Positions 42,960 through 54,439 are shown, counted from the first letter of the stretch. The stretch: 64,000 nt of DNA from Aradus depressus (GCA_963662175.1 OY759215.1:18899079-18963078); one strand, 5' to 3'. The notes: generated from the sequence alone by a model not told the origin. A program made the numbers and translations.

Positions 42960-43640
42960 TTTTGTGTTAAAAAAAGCCTCCTCCCTTGGGCCGATTTGGC
43001 TGAAAATCTATAGGTGTCGTCATTACATTCTGGATACACAAAAAAAATTCCATGTTGGTACAGTCATTCTATTGGGGGTTATCGTGTTGACAAACACAAA
43101 AAGATTTTTTTTTCTATTCGTAGAATCAGGAGATTGTAGAACATTAAATGCCTTCCCCCTAATTCCCCCTTCCTTGTGTCGATTTGGCTGAAAATCAATT
43201 GGATTCGTCGTTAGGGGGTTCTGGATTCACACATAAAATTTCGTTTCGATGTATTCATTCTATCGGGAGTTAACCAGTTCACAGAGACATACAATTAAAC
43301 TTTTTTTTTTCATTTTGGAATCGGGGTCGGAAAAAATGAAATTCCGCTGAAAATTCAAAATCGAATTCCAGACCGATTACATAATACTTCGCATAGCTGG
43401 TGAAGTAAATTTTGTTGCACATAGAATGCACGTTGAGATCTTCGAAAATAAGTATTAACAATGTTAAATTAAGAATTAAAAAAAAAATGTAATATTTATT
43501 CTTTAGACGTACACGGACAGACAGAAATTATTTTATTCATATTTGGAATCTGGAGATTGGAAAACATGAAATTCTGTTGAAAATTCCGCATCGATTTTTT
43601 TAGTGATTATGCATACCTTCGTATAGCTGGGGAAATGAAT
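42960..43640 (-). repeat. Family A, reversed, two pieces
   Basis: First piece 42960-43410 (gattcgtcg...gggttctggattcacac, cgatgtattcattctatcgggagtt, gaccgattacataata). Second piece 43500-43640 repeats the terminal module (cggacagacagaaatta...gcatcgatttttttagtgattatgcatac...agctgggg). Two termini in a row suggest two A copies end to end or a duplicated end. Confidence 0.7.
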
Positions 43641-44160
43641 GTAGCTTTCATAGTGATTTATATGGAACAATTGACTATATAAATGGAAACCTGGGAAAAT
43701 GGAAAATAAGGATTTAAGATTGTTTACCAAGGTAGGACTGGATGGCAAGTAACCAAATAAGAGGAAAATAGAAAACGTTTTCCATCAAGAATAAAAAAAA
43801 AATGAAAAATAATGGTTTTACATCTGTCGGATGGGAAAGGATAAAATTCCAAGGTTTTTATAAGCTTAAATGGAAAACAGACGGCAGAAATATACAATAT
43901 AGAAATACAGAGGGGAGTTTTGGTTTAAACTAGTTGGAAATCTGTAAATCTGTCTGAAATCTAAGATTCCAAAACTACTGGGATTACTGAATCCCCCGAT
44001 TTTTTTTTTTTTTTTTTGAATAGGAGGGTAACGATCGAAGTTATTTAGATAATTTACATGGAAGGGATGTTTATTTTTTTTTAAGACGTAAAGGCTTTTT
44101 TTATATGTATATCCAGTGTATCCACTTAGAACGAAGACGAATAGGCTTTTTTTTCGGTCA
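43641..44160. other. Intergenic, no gene
   Basis: Homopolymer T-run at 44000-44017; no frame or repeat assigned. Confidence 0.5.
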
Positions 44161-44164
44161 ACTG

Positions 44165-44550
44165 TTTACTTTTTCTTCCACAGCTGTACGAAGTATTGGG
44201 GAAGTAATCTAATCAATCAGAAATTCGATGTTGTTTTCACTGAAATTTCATGTGAACACGATACCTCCCGATAGAATACATAAAATTTCATTTGTAAAGA
44301 CAATACCGTCGACGACAGCTATTTATGTTCCGCGAAATCGGCCAATGGAAGGGAGGGGATCAGAGGGAGGGCTCAACTCAAAAATAAATAAAAATAAAAT
44401 TAATAACTGCCGAAGTATGGAGGTATCGACACAAAATTTAGTATGAGGACTCAGAAGCCCCTATTTCGATTGGCTTTAGAGGGAGAGCAAAAATATAATT
44501 GATTAATTTCTCCTTGGGGAAGTACATTACGGGTGATTCACCGAAAACTT
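44165..44550 (+). repeat. Family A, compact copy
   Basis: The 5' terminus cttccacagctgtacgaagtattgg-ggaagtaatctaatc, then a single internal unit with gaaatcggccaatggaagg...gatcagaggg...aataactgccgaag, then the 3' terminus ttgattaatttctccttgggg-aagtacattacgggtgattcaccga. At about 385 bp this is the shortest copy with both ends, useful for defining the family. Confidence 0.8.
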
Positions 44551-44881
44551 TTCTCCTTGTTTATTCATTTATTTATTTATTTTTGTAATCCAACCATAAC
44601 ACTCCTTCCCATCTACGTTAAGAGACCGTGTAATAGGAAGGCTATTGTTCAAAGTTTTTCAATTGAGATGAGAAAAAAAAAGTAATAATATTAAGATAAG
44701 AAGGGAAGGTGAGAAGCGGAAAGAAAATGAGGAGTGAAACTTGGTTTTCATGATTTCATCAACTTTTTGAAACATCTTACTTCTCCAATTTTCATTTAAA
44801 GCTGCGATAAATATTCTGAAATACAAGAAAAGTGATACAATACTTCATACAGAAACACAATGACATATGCAGGAGCACATG
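44551..44881. other. Short intergenic stretch
   Basis: An attt microsatellite near 44566-44583 and purine-rich sequence near 44670-44730. No gene. Confidence 0.45.
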
Positions 44882-45735
44882 GACTACACTAGAATCTACA
44901 CAGACGCATCCAAGATGGAGGAGGGTGTGGGATGTGCAATAGTCACCCCAGAATCGAACTGGATATTCAAAATCAATCCAAAATGCAGAATTTTCACATT
45001 ACTACAAGCCTTTATATTCACATCCCATTAGAAAATTCCAAATTTCTTATTTTTACGAATTCTCTTAGCTCGACTCAGGCGATTCAAAATTTTTCGTCAG
45101 TTGAAAAAAGCATTCAAGAAATTCACTCATGGCATTCAAAATTAATTAAAAAACAGAAAAAATTAAAACTAATTTGGATCCCATATTGGCATTCTTGGGA
45201 ACGAAAAGCAGACGTTTCTGCTAAAGACGCGGCACTCTCCCCCTTATTGCCTCAACAGTTAACACAGCACAAGAACTTTCGACCTACTTCAGAAGAAAAA
45301 TTTAACAACACTGGAACAATGAATGGACTCAGATGGAAGACAACAAACTTCGAAGAATAAAAGAAGAAAACAAGCCATGGAAACCTCCAAGCACCATGAA
45401 CAGACGAGACACGGTGATCATCACAAGACTTGGACATACGAAACTGACACATTCCTACCTACTTGTTGGACTTGAACAGCCGACATGCTCCTGCAACCAA
45501 GACTACACAGAGCTCAGAGTACAACATATACTGACTGACTGCACAAACTACACCACATTAAGAAACAAATACAAACTACCGACTGAAAAAAGTACTCCAA
45601 ATATCCGGCTGCGAATACAACGGACTCATCCACTTCCTTAAAGATGCAAAATTCTAAGAGGACATATAGACACAATAGTCATCGCTAATGACCCTGAAGT
45701 CGATGAGACGTTAAATAAAAATTTTTAAAAAAATA
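44882..45735 (+). pseudogene. LINE ORF2 RNase H and zinc-finger C-terminus, copy 1
   Basis: Starts in RNase H: DYTRIYTDASKMEEGVGCAI (the first catalytic Asp in YTD). After a deletion that removes the Glu-bearing helix and shifts the frame come the words LIFTNSLSSTQAIQN (Asp replaced by Asn in the usual TDS box), LIWIP and then, in a neighbouring frame, GNEKADVSAKD (last box). The C-terminus follows: RLGHTKLTHSYLL, then CSCNQDYTELRVQHILTDC, a Cys/His knuckle. The 3' UTR ends taatgaccctgaagtcgatg, then A-rich at about 45714-45735. Several frame breaks, so inactive. I/Loa/R1-like grouping by inference. Confidence 0.8.
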
Positions 45736-45956
45736 TATATATTGTGAAAGAGGAAAGAGGTTTTCTATCAGCCCTAAAAACCAGAAGATACAGTGTGACG
45801 TACTTAGGGCTTCAATCCAGGTATTATATTTCCAATCCTGAGATTATTGGAATTTTAGATGATAAATCTAACCTTGGAATCCGGATTACCTAATATATAG
45901 CGAAATGCATTTTATTATTCGTAGTTTTTCATTATAAAGAATAAAAATAAAGAAAA
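45736..45956. other. Short spacer
   Basis: No feature recognised. Confidence 0.4.
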
Positions 45957-46168
45957 ATATATGTGGTCATTACGAGACTTTCTTATACTAACCACGCTTA
46001 CAGAACAGAAAGAAGTGAGTTGGCGTGAGCGGTATTTTTTTGTTTCATTTACAGCATAGTTAGTTTCTTATACCCAGTAATGCCAGTATGAAATGATTTT
46101 GAGAAGGGACGAGGAGAGAGTGTTTTGTAGTGTATAAGAAAGACCTGTTATGGCCATATCACATATAT
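45957..46168. mobile_element. Inverted-repeat element (MITE-like), 210 bp
   Basis: The left end atatatgtggtcattacgagactttcttata is an imperfect inverted match to the right end tataagaaagacctgttatggccatatcacatat. Same family as 9598 and 15508. Internal: agtaatgccagtatgaaatgattttgagaag. Confidence 0.72.
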
Positions 46169-46229
46169 TTTGTTTTTTCTTTATTTCTAGCCTTTCTAAT
46201 AAAAACTACCAATAATGGTTTGTTAGTTA

Positions 46230-46572
46230 TTGCGATTCATGCCCGGACTTTAACTTCAAGATCATATCTTCTACCACCAGAGCGACGAAAGAGCGCTCAG
46301 CCTGACTTCACTGTGGAAGTTCTAAATTTTGACTACCTAAGTGTATTCATATCTGATGATAAGATGTTGTGGGACGAGGTTTCTCTTAGAAATAAATTAC
46401 GTTGTTTTCCCACTGCTGTCCGTTGTCCTTTAACCGCTGTGCTGTGTGGGTGGGATGAACCACTGATGATGACGCTGTTGCGTTGAAAACCGGTTCTGGT
46501 CAAAATAAAACAGTGGGAAGTTTATTCACCTAGGGTAGGGGTCTTTAACGAGTACCTGACATCGCACAGGAA
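46230..46572 (-). mobile_element. SINE interrupted by a small TE
   Basis: The minus-strand SINE tail side (gattcatgcccggactttaac...ccaccagagcgacgaaagagcgctc...ctaaattttgactaccta) is broken at about 46340 and resumes at 46520 with tttattcacctagggtaggggtctttaacgagtacctgacatcg, then ends. The head is missing and no CCTAA tail remains. Confidence 0.75.
46341..46519 (+). mobile_element. Small insertion with hammerhead-like 3' end
   Basis: About 180 bp inside the SINE. It ends accactgatgatgacg-ctgttg-cgttgaaaacc followed by ggttctggtcaaaataaaacagtggga; the part CTGATGA-tg-acg...cgt-t-GAAA resembles a hammerhead core with a very short helix II. Same 3' end as 8425-8500. The copy is 5'-truncated. 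Confidence 0.5.
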
Positions 46573-46925
46573 CATCTTTGGTAAGAAAAATAATTTGAAA
46601 AATAAAACAAAGGTGAATCAAAGAAACGTATAAAAATATGGATGCTACATGTGAAATTACATGATAAACCGATCAACCATTAATGAGCTAGCACTATAAT
46701 GATGCTCAGACCCCCTCTCCCTTTCAATATTTTGAGATGTCACAGAATTTGGCTTTTAAGAATACTACATGTGAAATTTAATGACAATCCAACCATTCGT
46801 TAATGAGATACCCCCTCCCGTTAAGAATTATTAAGGCTTCACGTAAAGTTTCATGAAAATCCATTCAGCAGTTTAGGCGTGATGTTGGAACAAACAAACC
46901 CCTTTTCACCTTTATTAATATAGAT
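46573..46925 (+). mobile_element. Probable RTE-like LINE 3' end
   Basis: catgaaaatccattcagcagtttaggcgtgatgttggaacaaacaaac...cacctttattaatatagat is a 3' terminal style common to RTE/Proto2-type LINEs in insects (recalled pattern). It contains two related segments (acatgtgaaattacatgata...accat and acatgtgaaatttaatgaca...accat). No coding part. Confidence 0.4.
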
Positions 46926-47150
46926 ATGATGTAGGCCATTAGAGGACATTCTTATACCAACCAATTTGTACATCACACTATTCCCTTCCCTTCCCCCTCT
47001 CAAAATCTTTTCATACTGGCATTATTGGTTATATGAAAGTGTACTGGCATCAGCAGTTTTCTTTGTTTCATTCTGATTTTCTTATACCCAGTAATGCCTG
47101 TATGAAATGAATTAAAGAGGGGGAAGTTGGGTGGGTTTTATCATTTGTAA
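46926..47150. mobile_element. Inverted-repeat element, degraded copy
   Basis: gatgtaggccattagaggacattcttataccaacc at the left and ttcttatacccagtaatgcctgtatgaaatg to the right match the 15508/45957 family; the right terminus is not clear. Confidence 0.5.
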
Positions 47151-47199
47151 TGAAAAAATACCAATAATAAAAAGATATTTTAAAATGTGATTACATTTT

Positions 47200-47770
47200 T
47201 GGGGCTTTATAACATTGTTCTTATTGGCCCTATCTTAAATCTGAGGTCATTTTGGTCATTAACAATTTAATAAGAAAAATTTTTGGGAGAAATATTTTTT
47301 CGACTAGCTGTTCAGGCGCAAGTTAAACAAAAGTTTCAAAAAATGGGTTTCAAAAAGGCATTTTAGAATGGTTTTCGACATGTATCTCGCAAGGTGGGTG
47401 AGCTCTGAAAAAATATATTTAATATATAATATGCCTTTTATTATTCTCTCAGACTTTTATTTGGTAAGATTTTTTAATAACATAAGTAATCTTGTAAAAT
47501 GTTACTTAGGTCTCAAAGTACATGGTTTTTTTTTTTTCGTGCGATTTCGGCCAAAACCAAATCAGAATTAATTTTGCACATGTGATATCTTTATAGTTAT
47601 TTACGATTCGGAGTTAGAGCGCTCAAAACGTTCTAATCACATACATACACACAAACAGACAGACTGACACACAGACATACTCGCGAAATGGTCAAAACAT
47701 CTTCAGTGGACCTTGAAAAGTGAGATTACGTTGATAACTCGCTCTCCGATTTTCGAAAGGTTATATGAAA
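47200..47770 (-). repeat. Family B, reverse copy
   Basis: Modules in reverse: ggccctatcttaaatctgagg, aatgggtttcaaaaaggc, atggttttcgacatgtatctcg, tttcggccaaaaccaaatcag, cacacaaacagacagactgacac, actcgcgaaatggtcaaaac, cagtggaccttgaaaag, ccgattttcg. Confidence 0.7.
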
Positions 47771-48090
47771 GAGGAAAAATTAAAAAAAATAAATTATTGG
47801 GAAAGGCCTCACGTTATCTTATTTATTAACCTTATTTATCATGAACAACTCATTTTTACGCTTATTATATTATTTAAAAATATTAGAATTTCTATACGTT
47901 CGTACTGAATGAAGGCATTTTTGTAGACAGCCTGATAATGAAGGTAACCTCAATTCAATCTTTCAATTCACTGATGAACTTATAAATAACTTAATTTGAC
48001 AGTCAACAATTATTTAGATGGTACAAGAGATCTTACATAGAGGATGGCTAATTACAGACTGAAAGGTGAGGATAAAGGATGGGTGATGAG
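47771..48090. other. Spacer with a degenerate hammerhead-like word
   Basis: cagcctgataatgaaggtaacctcaatt at 47928-47955 resembles CTGATGA-stem-CCTC-GAAA of the 57658 copy with the GAAA box lost. Rest AT-rich. Confidence 0.4.
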
Positions 48091-49178
48091 TAGGGATGGG
48101 CGATATATCGATAGTTCCATAGATAGTCCAAGTGACTATCGATATGAGTTTTCCTTCATTAAAGGGGATACTTTTTGGTAAAACTTATTTTCGAACTTTT
48201 TTTTAAATTGTATTTATTTAAAAAATATATATAAAATAAAAAAAATGTTTATCGAAATTTTCATATATATTTTTAAAAACATTGCGTAACTTTTCAACCC
48301 ATGTTACTCAACTTTGTTCGGAAACAGATTGTTTTCCAAAAAATATATGAATATTTTGAATGAAGGCTCTCCCACTTGTGAACACAAAACCAATCCAATT
48401 CCTAGTATAGAGGGCTAAACCAGAAAAATAAGTCTATTATGATTCTATCAAGGACCTTCTTACAAGAAACTCCTTCCCCTTATTATTTATTTTCATTCCA
48501 GTTTCCTTTCTATTTAATTCTGTTTCTCAGTTCGAGTTAGTGTGTTGGATTTGGAACTTGGAAATGTGAAGCGTAGCGTGTTCATTTCAAAATGCAAAGT
48601 TTTATTCAAACTAGTTCCAACACATCCAATTTAAGGGATCACGAGATGGCTATTGAGACGCCACCAAGAAACTTATAAACCAGCACCCAAGACCAAACAA
48701 CCCACTGCAGAAGCTGCATCACTGCCTAGTGTTCTATAAAGTTTTACTAAAGTATTTTTCGTCAATTTGAAATTAATTGTTTGATATTGTTTTATAAAAG
48801 TTGTTGATTGAAATAAAAATTGTTGAATCTAATGCCATGGTACCTACTTCATTGTTTTTGATTATCTAAAATAAGTGTTTTTGAACTTTAATTAATGTGT
48901 TATTATTCTTGCCAATTGTTTACGATTATTTTTGACAGAAAATGTTATTTCCATAAAATAAAAGTTCGATTTGAAAGAACAATTACTTATTCGATTGACA
49001 TTTTTATTCCCCTTTCATCCTTCATACACATGAAAAAATAAAAATAAAATAATCATACAATAAAATATTGGAATTGGAAAGTATTTTGCATGAAAAGCAA
49101 CAAATTACTGAATTATCGATACTATCGATAGTTTTCCACCGATAGTATCTATCGGACTATCGACTATTGCCCATCCCT
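48091..49178. mobile_element. hAT-like non-autonomous element with TATCGATAG subterminal repeats
   Basis: Ends read tagggatgggcgatatatcg on the left and, in reverse, ttagggatgggcaatagtcg on the right, a hAT-like terminal inverted repeat of about 14 bp. Clusters of tatcgatag/ctatcgata lie just inside each end (48108-48150 and 49115-49165) and could bind a transposase. There is no transposase frame in the 1.09 kb. I found no matching 8-bp duplication, so the hAT call is by terminus style only. Confidence 0.6.
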
Positions 49179-49991
49179 AAGTTGACGATGTAAGTCACGA
49201 AATCCGCCAAGCATAAAATAATAACATAATATGTTATTATCTGAGAAAAATCAACCTGTGAAATAATCACTTCTCACTACATCTTCTTATTCAGTCATCT
49301 TCTTATGTAAAATACATGCGTTTCTATTACATTACTGTCAACTGAAGAATAAGTGATGATAAATGCAGTAGGAAATAATATGGGATATAGTTCATATAAG
49401 AAAAAAATAAATAATTGTATTTACTTGAAATAAAAGCTCATAGTTTCATAACATGTAAAGCATGAACTCGTTTGGGGGACATTGGTATCTTTGATGGAGG
49501 TTCAACATAGCACCGCAAACTGAGTTTGGAGATAATTTATCTGTAAAATTTACGAAAAGTAAATTAAACATAATTAGTCTCATCCCACTCTCACTTCAAA
49601 GGTATAATAAAATACAGGGTAAACAATAGTCTGTGTATAGCTTGCATTGATATAAAGTTGTGTAGGGTTCTTGGAAACAGGGTTCTTGGTCAAAGCAACA
49701 ATAGTTCACAGACTAATTAAATTCGGTTTGCCACCATTGCAGAACTGTAGTTGTCCCTTTGCTCTGTCCGCCTTTGTTACCTAATGAGCATCCCAAGCCT
49801 AATGACAAACTATTATCTCCGTATAAACAAAGTCCATCTACCTTTCAAAATAATCATTATATTTATTTAGGAAACACAAAATACACAATGACAATTTGTA
49901 TGAGGTACCTAAACGTTTGGTCAGTCAGATGTAATAGAACGTTGACAAAGGATTCAATCGTCAGCCCCAGAGGACTAGAGTTCCTTTACAG
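49179..49991. other. Intergenic, no gene
   Basis: atcaacctgtgaaataatcacttctcactacatcttc at about 49250-49286 is the inverse of the family F start at 4555. The plus frame at 49759-50064 runs into the inverted-repeat element and is not convincing. Confidence 0.45.
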
Positions 49992-50614
49992 TTACTACGT
50001 TTCCATGGCACTTCAAAACTGTTTTGAAAAAAAAATTTTGTTCAAACCAAAAGTGTTTCCATGATGAGTTTTGAAAACTGTTTTCAAAACAGTTTTGAAA
50101 GGTATAAACTCCTTTCCCTGTTATCTCGAATAGGTTATGCTACTTGTTTGTTCTATTTTCTCTTCTTTTGTGCTTATTTTGTTTTAAAAAGTTTATTAAT
50201 CTATTTTTTATAGTGTTAACTATTTTTATAGAATAAATAATTATAATTGGTTTCTAACTTTTGTAATGGAACGGTCAAAAAAGTTAATAGTAGTGCTTCT
50301 CATTACGCAGTTGGTCCTATCTGTTGTTTAAACAAACAACTTTAACTGACAAAACTTCAGAAAGTAGGTAACAGTAAAAAAAGGTTATAATTGAAAGACA
50401 AGGTTACTTATGTACGTGGTTGCTGCGCATGCCTCAAAACTGTTTTTAACTTACTCCCGTTTCTATAGTATTTTTTCAAAACAGTTTTCAACTCAAAACC
50501 AAAAATTTCTTGTCTTAACCTTGAACCAAAACTGTTTCGAAATCACCGTTTCCATCGGGGTTTGAAAAACAAAACAGTTTTCAAAACAGTTTTGAAGTGC
50601 CATGGAAATGTAGT
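49992..50614. mobile_element. Inverted-repeat element rich in AAACTGTTTT
   Basis: Left end gttactacgtttccatggcacttcaaaactg; right end, reversed, acttactacatttccatggcacttcaaaactg: an inverted repeat of about 45 bp with one or two changes. AAACTGTTTT or its complement recurs about ten times near both ends (50010-50098, 50440-50600), including a fully palindromic stretch at about 50066-50098. Flanks suggest a TA or TTA/TAA target. No coding capacity. Confidence 0.8.
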
Positions 50615-51063
50615 AAGTCTTTATGTGATCTCAGGGGTCTCACATCAGCCCTATGTTTTCAGATATATGAAGTATGGTGGATGTTATGTAATCGGCTAGA
50701 AATTCGAAGTTAAGTTTTCATGGCAATTTCATGTTCCTAAAGTGGTCTTAATTTTCTGCTGATTTCGGCCAAAAACAAATCAGATCTAAGTTAGCACCCC
50801 GAAACATATTCAGGGGATCTTGGAACGTGAAAATCCATTGAAACCTCGAACTCTGATTTTATACTAAATACTTCCTACACGATTACAATTCCTCCCCTTT
50901 CCAAGGAACTTACACCACCCTAGACCAATTTCCACCCCAGTAGAATGTCCTAAATACTTTTTGAAGGTTGGATTCTATCCTCGGCGGGGTATGGGAGAGA
51001 GCCTCAATACAGCTGATGAGTGAATTTTACCAACTAAAAAAACAAAAAAATAACTTCTTTATA
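50615..51063. other. Family A/B scraps, no gene
   Basis: 50680-50725 carries a family A-like terminus (gtaatcggctagaaattcgaagt) and 50760-50885 B-like words (ttcggccaaaaacaaatcagatctaa, ttcaggggatcttggaacgtgaaaatcc). The rest is unassigned. Confidence 0.45.
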
Positions 51064-51370
51064 CTAGAAGTATGAAAAAGTAAAAATAATAAATGTTGAT
51101 TTAATCATTGTATCGACATGAAATTTCATACTTAAATTCATATTTTCATAAGGAAGATACCTATTAATTTTCAGCAAATTTGGAGAAAAAGAAGGGGGGG
51201 CTCCACTCAAAAACCCTAAAAGTTGCCAATGTAATGAATTTAACAACATAAAATTTAGTTTAAGAATCCAGATGCTCCTACCTCAACTATTGATTTTTAG
51301 CTAGAGAACAAAAACTTAATTGATTAATTCGTTTTGGGGAAGTACATAGCCGGTGATTACATCGACATTT
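51064..51370 (+). repeat. Family A, 3' part
   Basis: atcattgtatcgacatgaaatttcatactt, cctattaattttcagc, ggctccactcaaaaaccctaaaag, gtaatgaattt, tcaactattgatttttagc, and the terminus ttgattaattcgttttgggg-aagtacatagccggtgatt. Confidence 0.75.
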
Positions 51371-52207
51371 TGAAACAGCAACCTGTTTCTCTTTATATTT
51401 CTTATCCATCCCCACAGCTACGAAGAAACTGAAAAACATCATGAAAACAGGTCGGTTCTCATCCCAACAGCTGTTAGCAGACATTCTTTATACTCTGAAG
51501 TATTTTCCTTTACAATGTCTTTTCTGGTAAAACTAAAGAAGGCTGGGTTATTTGAAAGTCACAGGGCGTCACTTCTTCTATTCAACGCTGGGCCCCCACG
51601 CAAATGAAAAAGCCTTACCCAAATATAAATTCTGAAAATCCCTAACGAGCAAAACCCTTTGAATAAATCAACTTTCTCAAACTCTTAGCCTCCTTCAAAC
51701 ATTCAACTCAATTGAACTTGTTCTATCAATATTTCTGTTTTACTAAAATCTTGTCAACTTTTCGAAATTACAAAAAACATTAATGAGTTTTTCGTATAAA
51801 TAAGTTGAGATGTTATAATTTATTATTGTCGAAAAGTGCGCAATTATATGATATTTGAGGAATTTATTTATTTTTTTTTTTTTATCTACAGTCACCGAAG
51901 GAGAAAATTTGATACCTGATGTCTCTCAGTAAACATAAAAAATTTGAACAAAAATTTAGGGTCCACCAGATTGACGAAAGAGTGCTCTGGTAGAATAATA
52001 AACTCATTAAAAGGAGTTAATTTCATGTACCTTAACAGGAAAAATTGTTTTTATTAAAATTTGGACTTACAGATTTGTATTTGCATGTGTTTCATTTAGT
52101 ATTTTATATTTTTTTATTTAGTTATTTTGATACCCTTATTGTACTCCTCTCTATATTTATTGTATATTTTGTAAACATAACGGCTATAATGTAATAATGA
52201 TATATTT
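51371..52207. other. Intergenic with a SINE crumb
   Basis: 51959-51998 (ggtccaccagattgacgaaagagtgctctggtag) is a 35-bp SINE body fragment. A 66-residue minus frame at 51287-51484 has no domain. Otherwise AT-rich. Confidence 0.45.
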
Positions 52208-52300
52208 ATACATTTATAATTGCCCGTGGAGGCCGTGCGGCCTGGAGCATAAGACTTTGGTTGCATGCTCTCACCATGGTTGCTGGTTCAAATCCCGTCC
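52208..52300 (+). repeat. Second type of tRNA-like SINE head
   Basis: tgcccgtggaggccgtgcggcctgg...gcatgctctcaccatggttgctggttcaaatcccgtcc has a good B-box word (ggttcaaatcc) but a non-standard A-box side, and no cloverleaf I could complete. It ends gagagagttttatttcat. Probably the head of a different tRNA-derived SINE rather than a working tRNA gene. Confidence 0.45.
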
Positions 52301-52344
52301 AAGAGAGAGTTTTATTTCATAGATTGAACTCCCTCCCATCGCAC

Positions 52345-52833
52345 CCTGTGAAATTTATGAGTTTTGATTTTTAAAATTCGAGCCCCCCGCTCAATTTTTG
52401 ATCAATTTGGATGAAACTAGGTGAAAATATAGTGAAAACTGGCTTTTTATCAGATAACTGCGGGTTTCACAATCAAGATGTTATATGCCAGTTGCAAAAA
52501 AAGCCAATATATTGAATTTGGACCACTTCAGGCCAAAATGACAACATTAGGACCACTTTTGGCTAAAATAAATATTGAATTCGTAATCAGCGACCCAAAA
52601 AAACATTCATTTAAGTTGTAAAAGACCGTTAACAAAAACTTAGACAAAAAAAATTAAATTTTCGCGGGGTTTTGGCAGCTGTCAATTGGCATATAATACC
52701 TGGATTGTGAAATCCGCAGTTACCTGATAAAAAGCCAACTTTCACAAATATTTTGCACCTAGTTTCACCCAAATTGATCAAAAATTGAGAGGGGGCTCAA
52801 ATTTTGAAAATCAAAACTCATAAATTTCACACT
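52345..52833. mobile_element. Fold-back element, arms of about 160 bp
   Basis: Left arm 52350-52505 (tgtgaaatttatgagttttga, ctcaatttttgatcaattt, ctggctttttatcag, ataactgcggg) is inverted at about 52670-52830 (cctgataaaaagcc, ttgatcaaaaattgag, tcaaaactcataaatttcaca). Spacer about 165 bp, itself with a short repeat (ggaccactt...ggcc/ggct-aaaat). It would fold into a long hairpin. No frame. Confidence 0.85.
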
Positions 52834-53189
52834 GTACGTCGCCATGGATGTTGTGTAAGTAACCAAAACAAAAAAAAAATAATAATAAAAAATAAAAATA
52901 ATTACAATGACGATTTTTCCTCCAGTTTACCATCAAACCAATTCTCTTTTTTTTTTTTTTGTAGGTATTCAATATTACAAAAAACTATAAATATAAGAAG
53001 TACGATGAGGAATAACATCCAATACTTATTCTTTAATATGTTTTTTTTTTTGTTAGAGGGCTGTAGATATCACCGTGGCCAGAGTAATCCTAATGTGTGG
53101 TCCCTACAGCAGCCCTGTATCTTTAATAAAGTCCCGAATACTGCTGCAGGTTCCCTCCATAATCTACCTCGGTTCCGTTATGACTGACC
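52834..53189. other. Intergenic, no gene
   Basis: A-rich and T-rich runs (52868-52900, 52948-52961, 53040-53051). A 127-codon plus frame here is low complexity at both ends; I do not support it. Confidence 0.45.
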
Positions 53190-53480
53190 GAAGCAGTAAA
53201 ACCTCATGCTTTCTAGAGTTTTAAAATGACTTAGAATATGAACCCGTCTTATTTTCCTCGCCATATTTCTTGCACAGCGGTTTTCTGGCGATGCCCATAT
53301 TGTGTAGGTGTTCGTTCATAAGACAGTCTCCTGTGATCAGCTCTATCATAGTTCGTAGGTTCATTCTGATCAGAAGCTCTCGACTCTTTTTTCTGCGGGT
53401 ATATTCCCACTCTTGCAGTATTCTTAGAGATCTCGAAGAACTCCTTCAAAAGAAAATCCTCAGTTCCTCCAAAACTGTAG
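53190..53480 (-). pseudogene. LINE ORF2 C-terminus, heavily decayed
   Basis: One minus frame reads RTMIELITGDCLMNEHLHNM followed by a knuckle whose Cys/His residues are mostly lost (CKKYGEENKTG). It aligns with the knuckle module at 39473-39850 (CDRCGEENET). The other frames over this segment are shadows. Inactive. Confidence 0.6.
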
Positions 53481-54439
53481 ATTCGCTAAGGCTCTAAAAA
53501 TAATTCTTATTTTTCACAATTTCCCGTTTGATTCGAGGAGCCGGATTGATCATATGTTTGTGAGAGAGATTCCAAGGATGACTGAAGCGGCAAAATATAT
53601 TATAAAGTTAGATAAGAAGAAGAGGACTGGAAATCCGGGAGATGCGAGAGATCCCTCTCCATAATTCCCTTTTAGCCTGGATGCCTCTCCGGACCGACTT
53701 GGAACATATTAAGAGTAAGGCGACAGACAAATGGAGAACCCGGGTATCTAAGGAATGGGTTTGGAGAGACTTCCAGAGGCAGCCCTAGAAGAGATCAGCT
53801 GGAAAATAGCTTTCCTTCCTTCTCTGTGTCTAATTCATCGGAACTCATCCCCACCCCCGTCTCACCCTCCTTCAAATAAAAGAAAAACTGTGTGTTCACA
53901 GGGGTTCGATCAAACAGGGCAGTGCTTTTCGAGGGACCACAGTCAAAGGGAACAACATTTTTCACGACTAAACATTTTTTACCAATAAATAAAACATAAA
54001 ATTAAAAATTTTAGAAACTCCGACACAATAAAAAAAAGTTTTTGTTCATTCTATTTTTTTATTAAACCTCGGTGGAGATATATATATATATATTTTTTTT
54101 TGGGGGAGGGGGGCCTTATAAACATTTGACCTCAAACTCCAAATCTCTAGCTGTAATAGAGGCCGAGATCCCTACACAGGCTCTGACCTGAAGATCTTGG
54201 AAACGGCATACCCGATTTCCACTAAACATGGCTAAGAACCATCTCGCAAATACCAATTTTTGAAACGAAAAAACCGCTTTGAAATGAGCTACGATGCCAC
54301 AGAACACAAGGCTTCAAAATTATAACACCTCTCCTTTTGCGTCGGGGGTTAAAAATTGTATTGTAATTCATGTTCAGTTTTTATCAAAATATCATGTTTT
54401 TCGTTTATAGTTCTTAAGGTCTCTCCGTTGAGCCCCCTC
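53481..54439. other. Intergenic; possible upstream LINE scrap
   Basis: 53560-53800 is GC-richer, with short open pieces such as DLEHIKSKATDKWRTRVSKE that could be an old coding remnant; not recognised. T-run and G-run near 54055-54112. No further feature. Confidence 0.35.
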
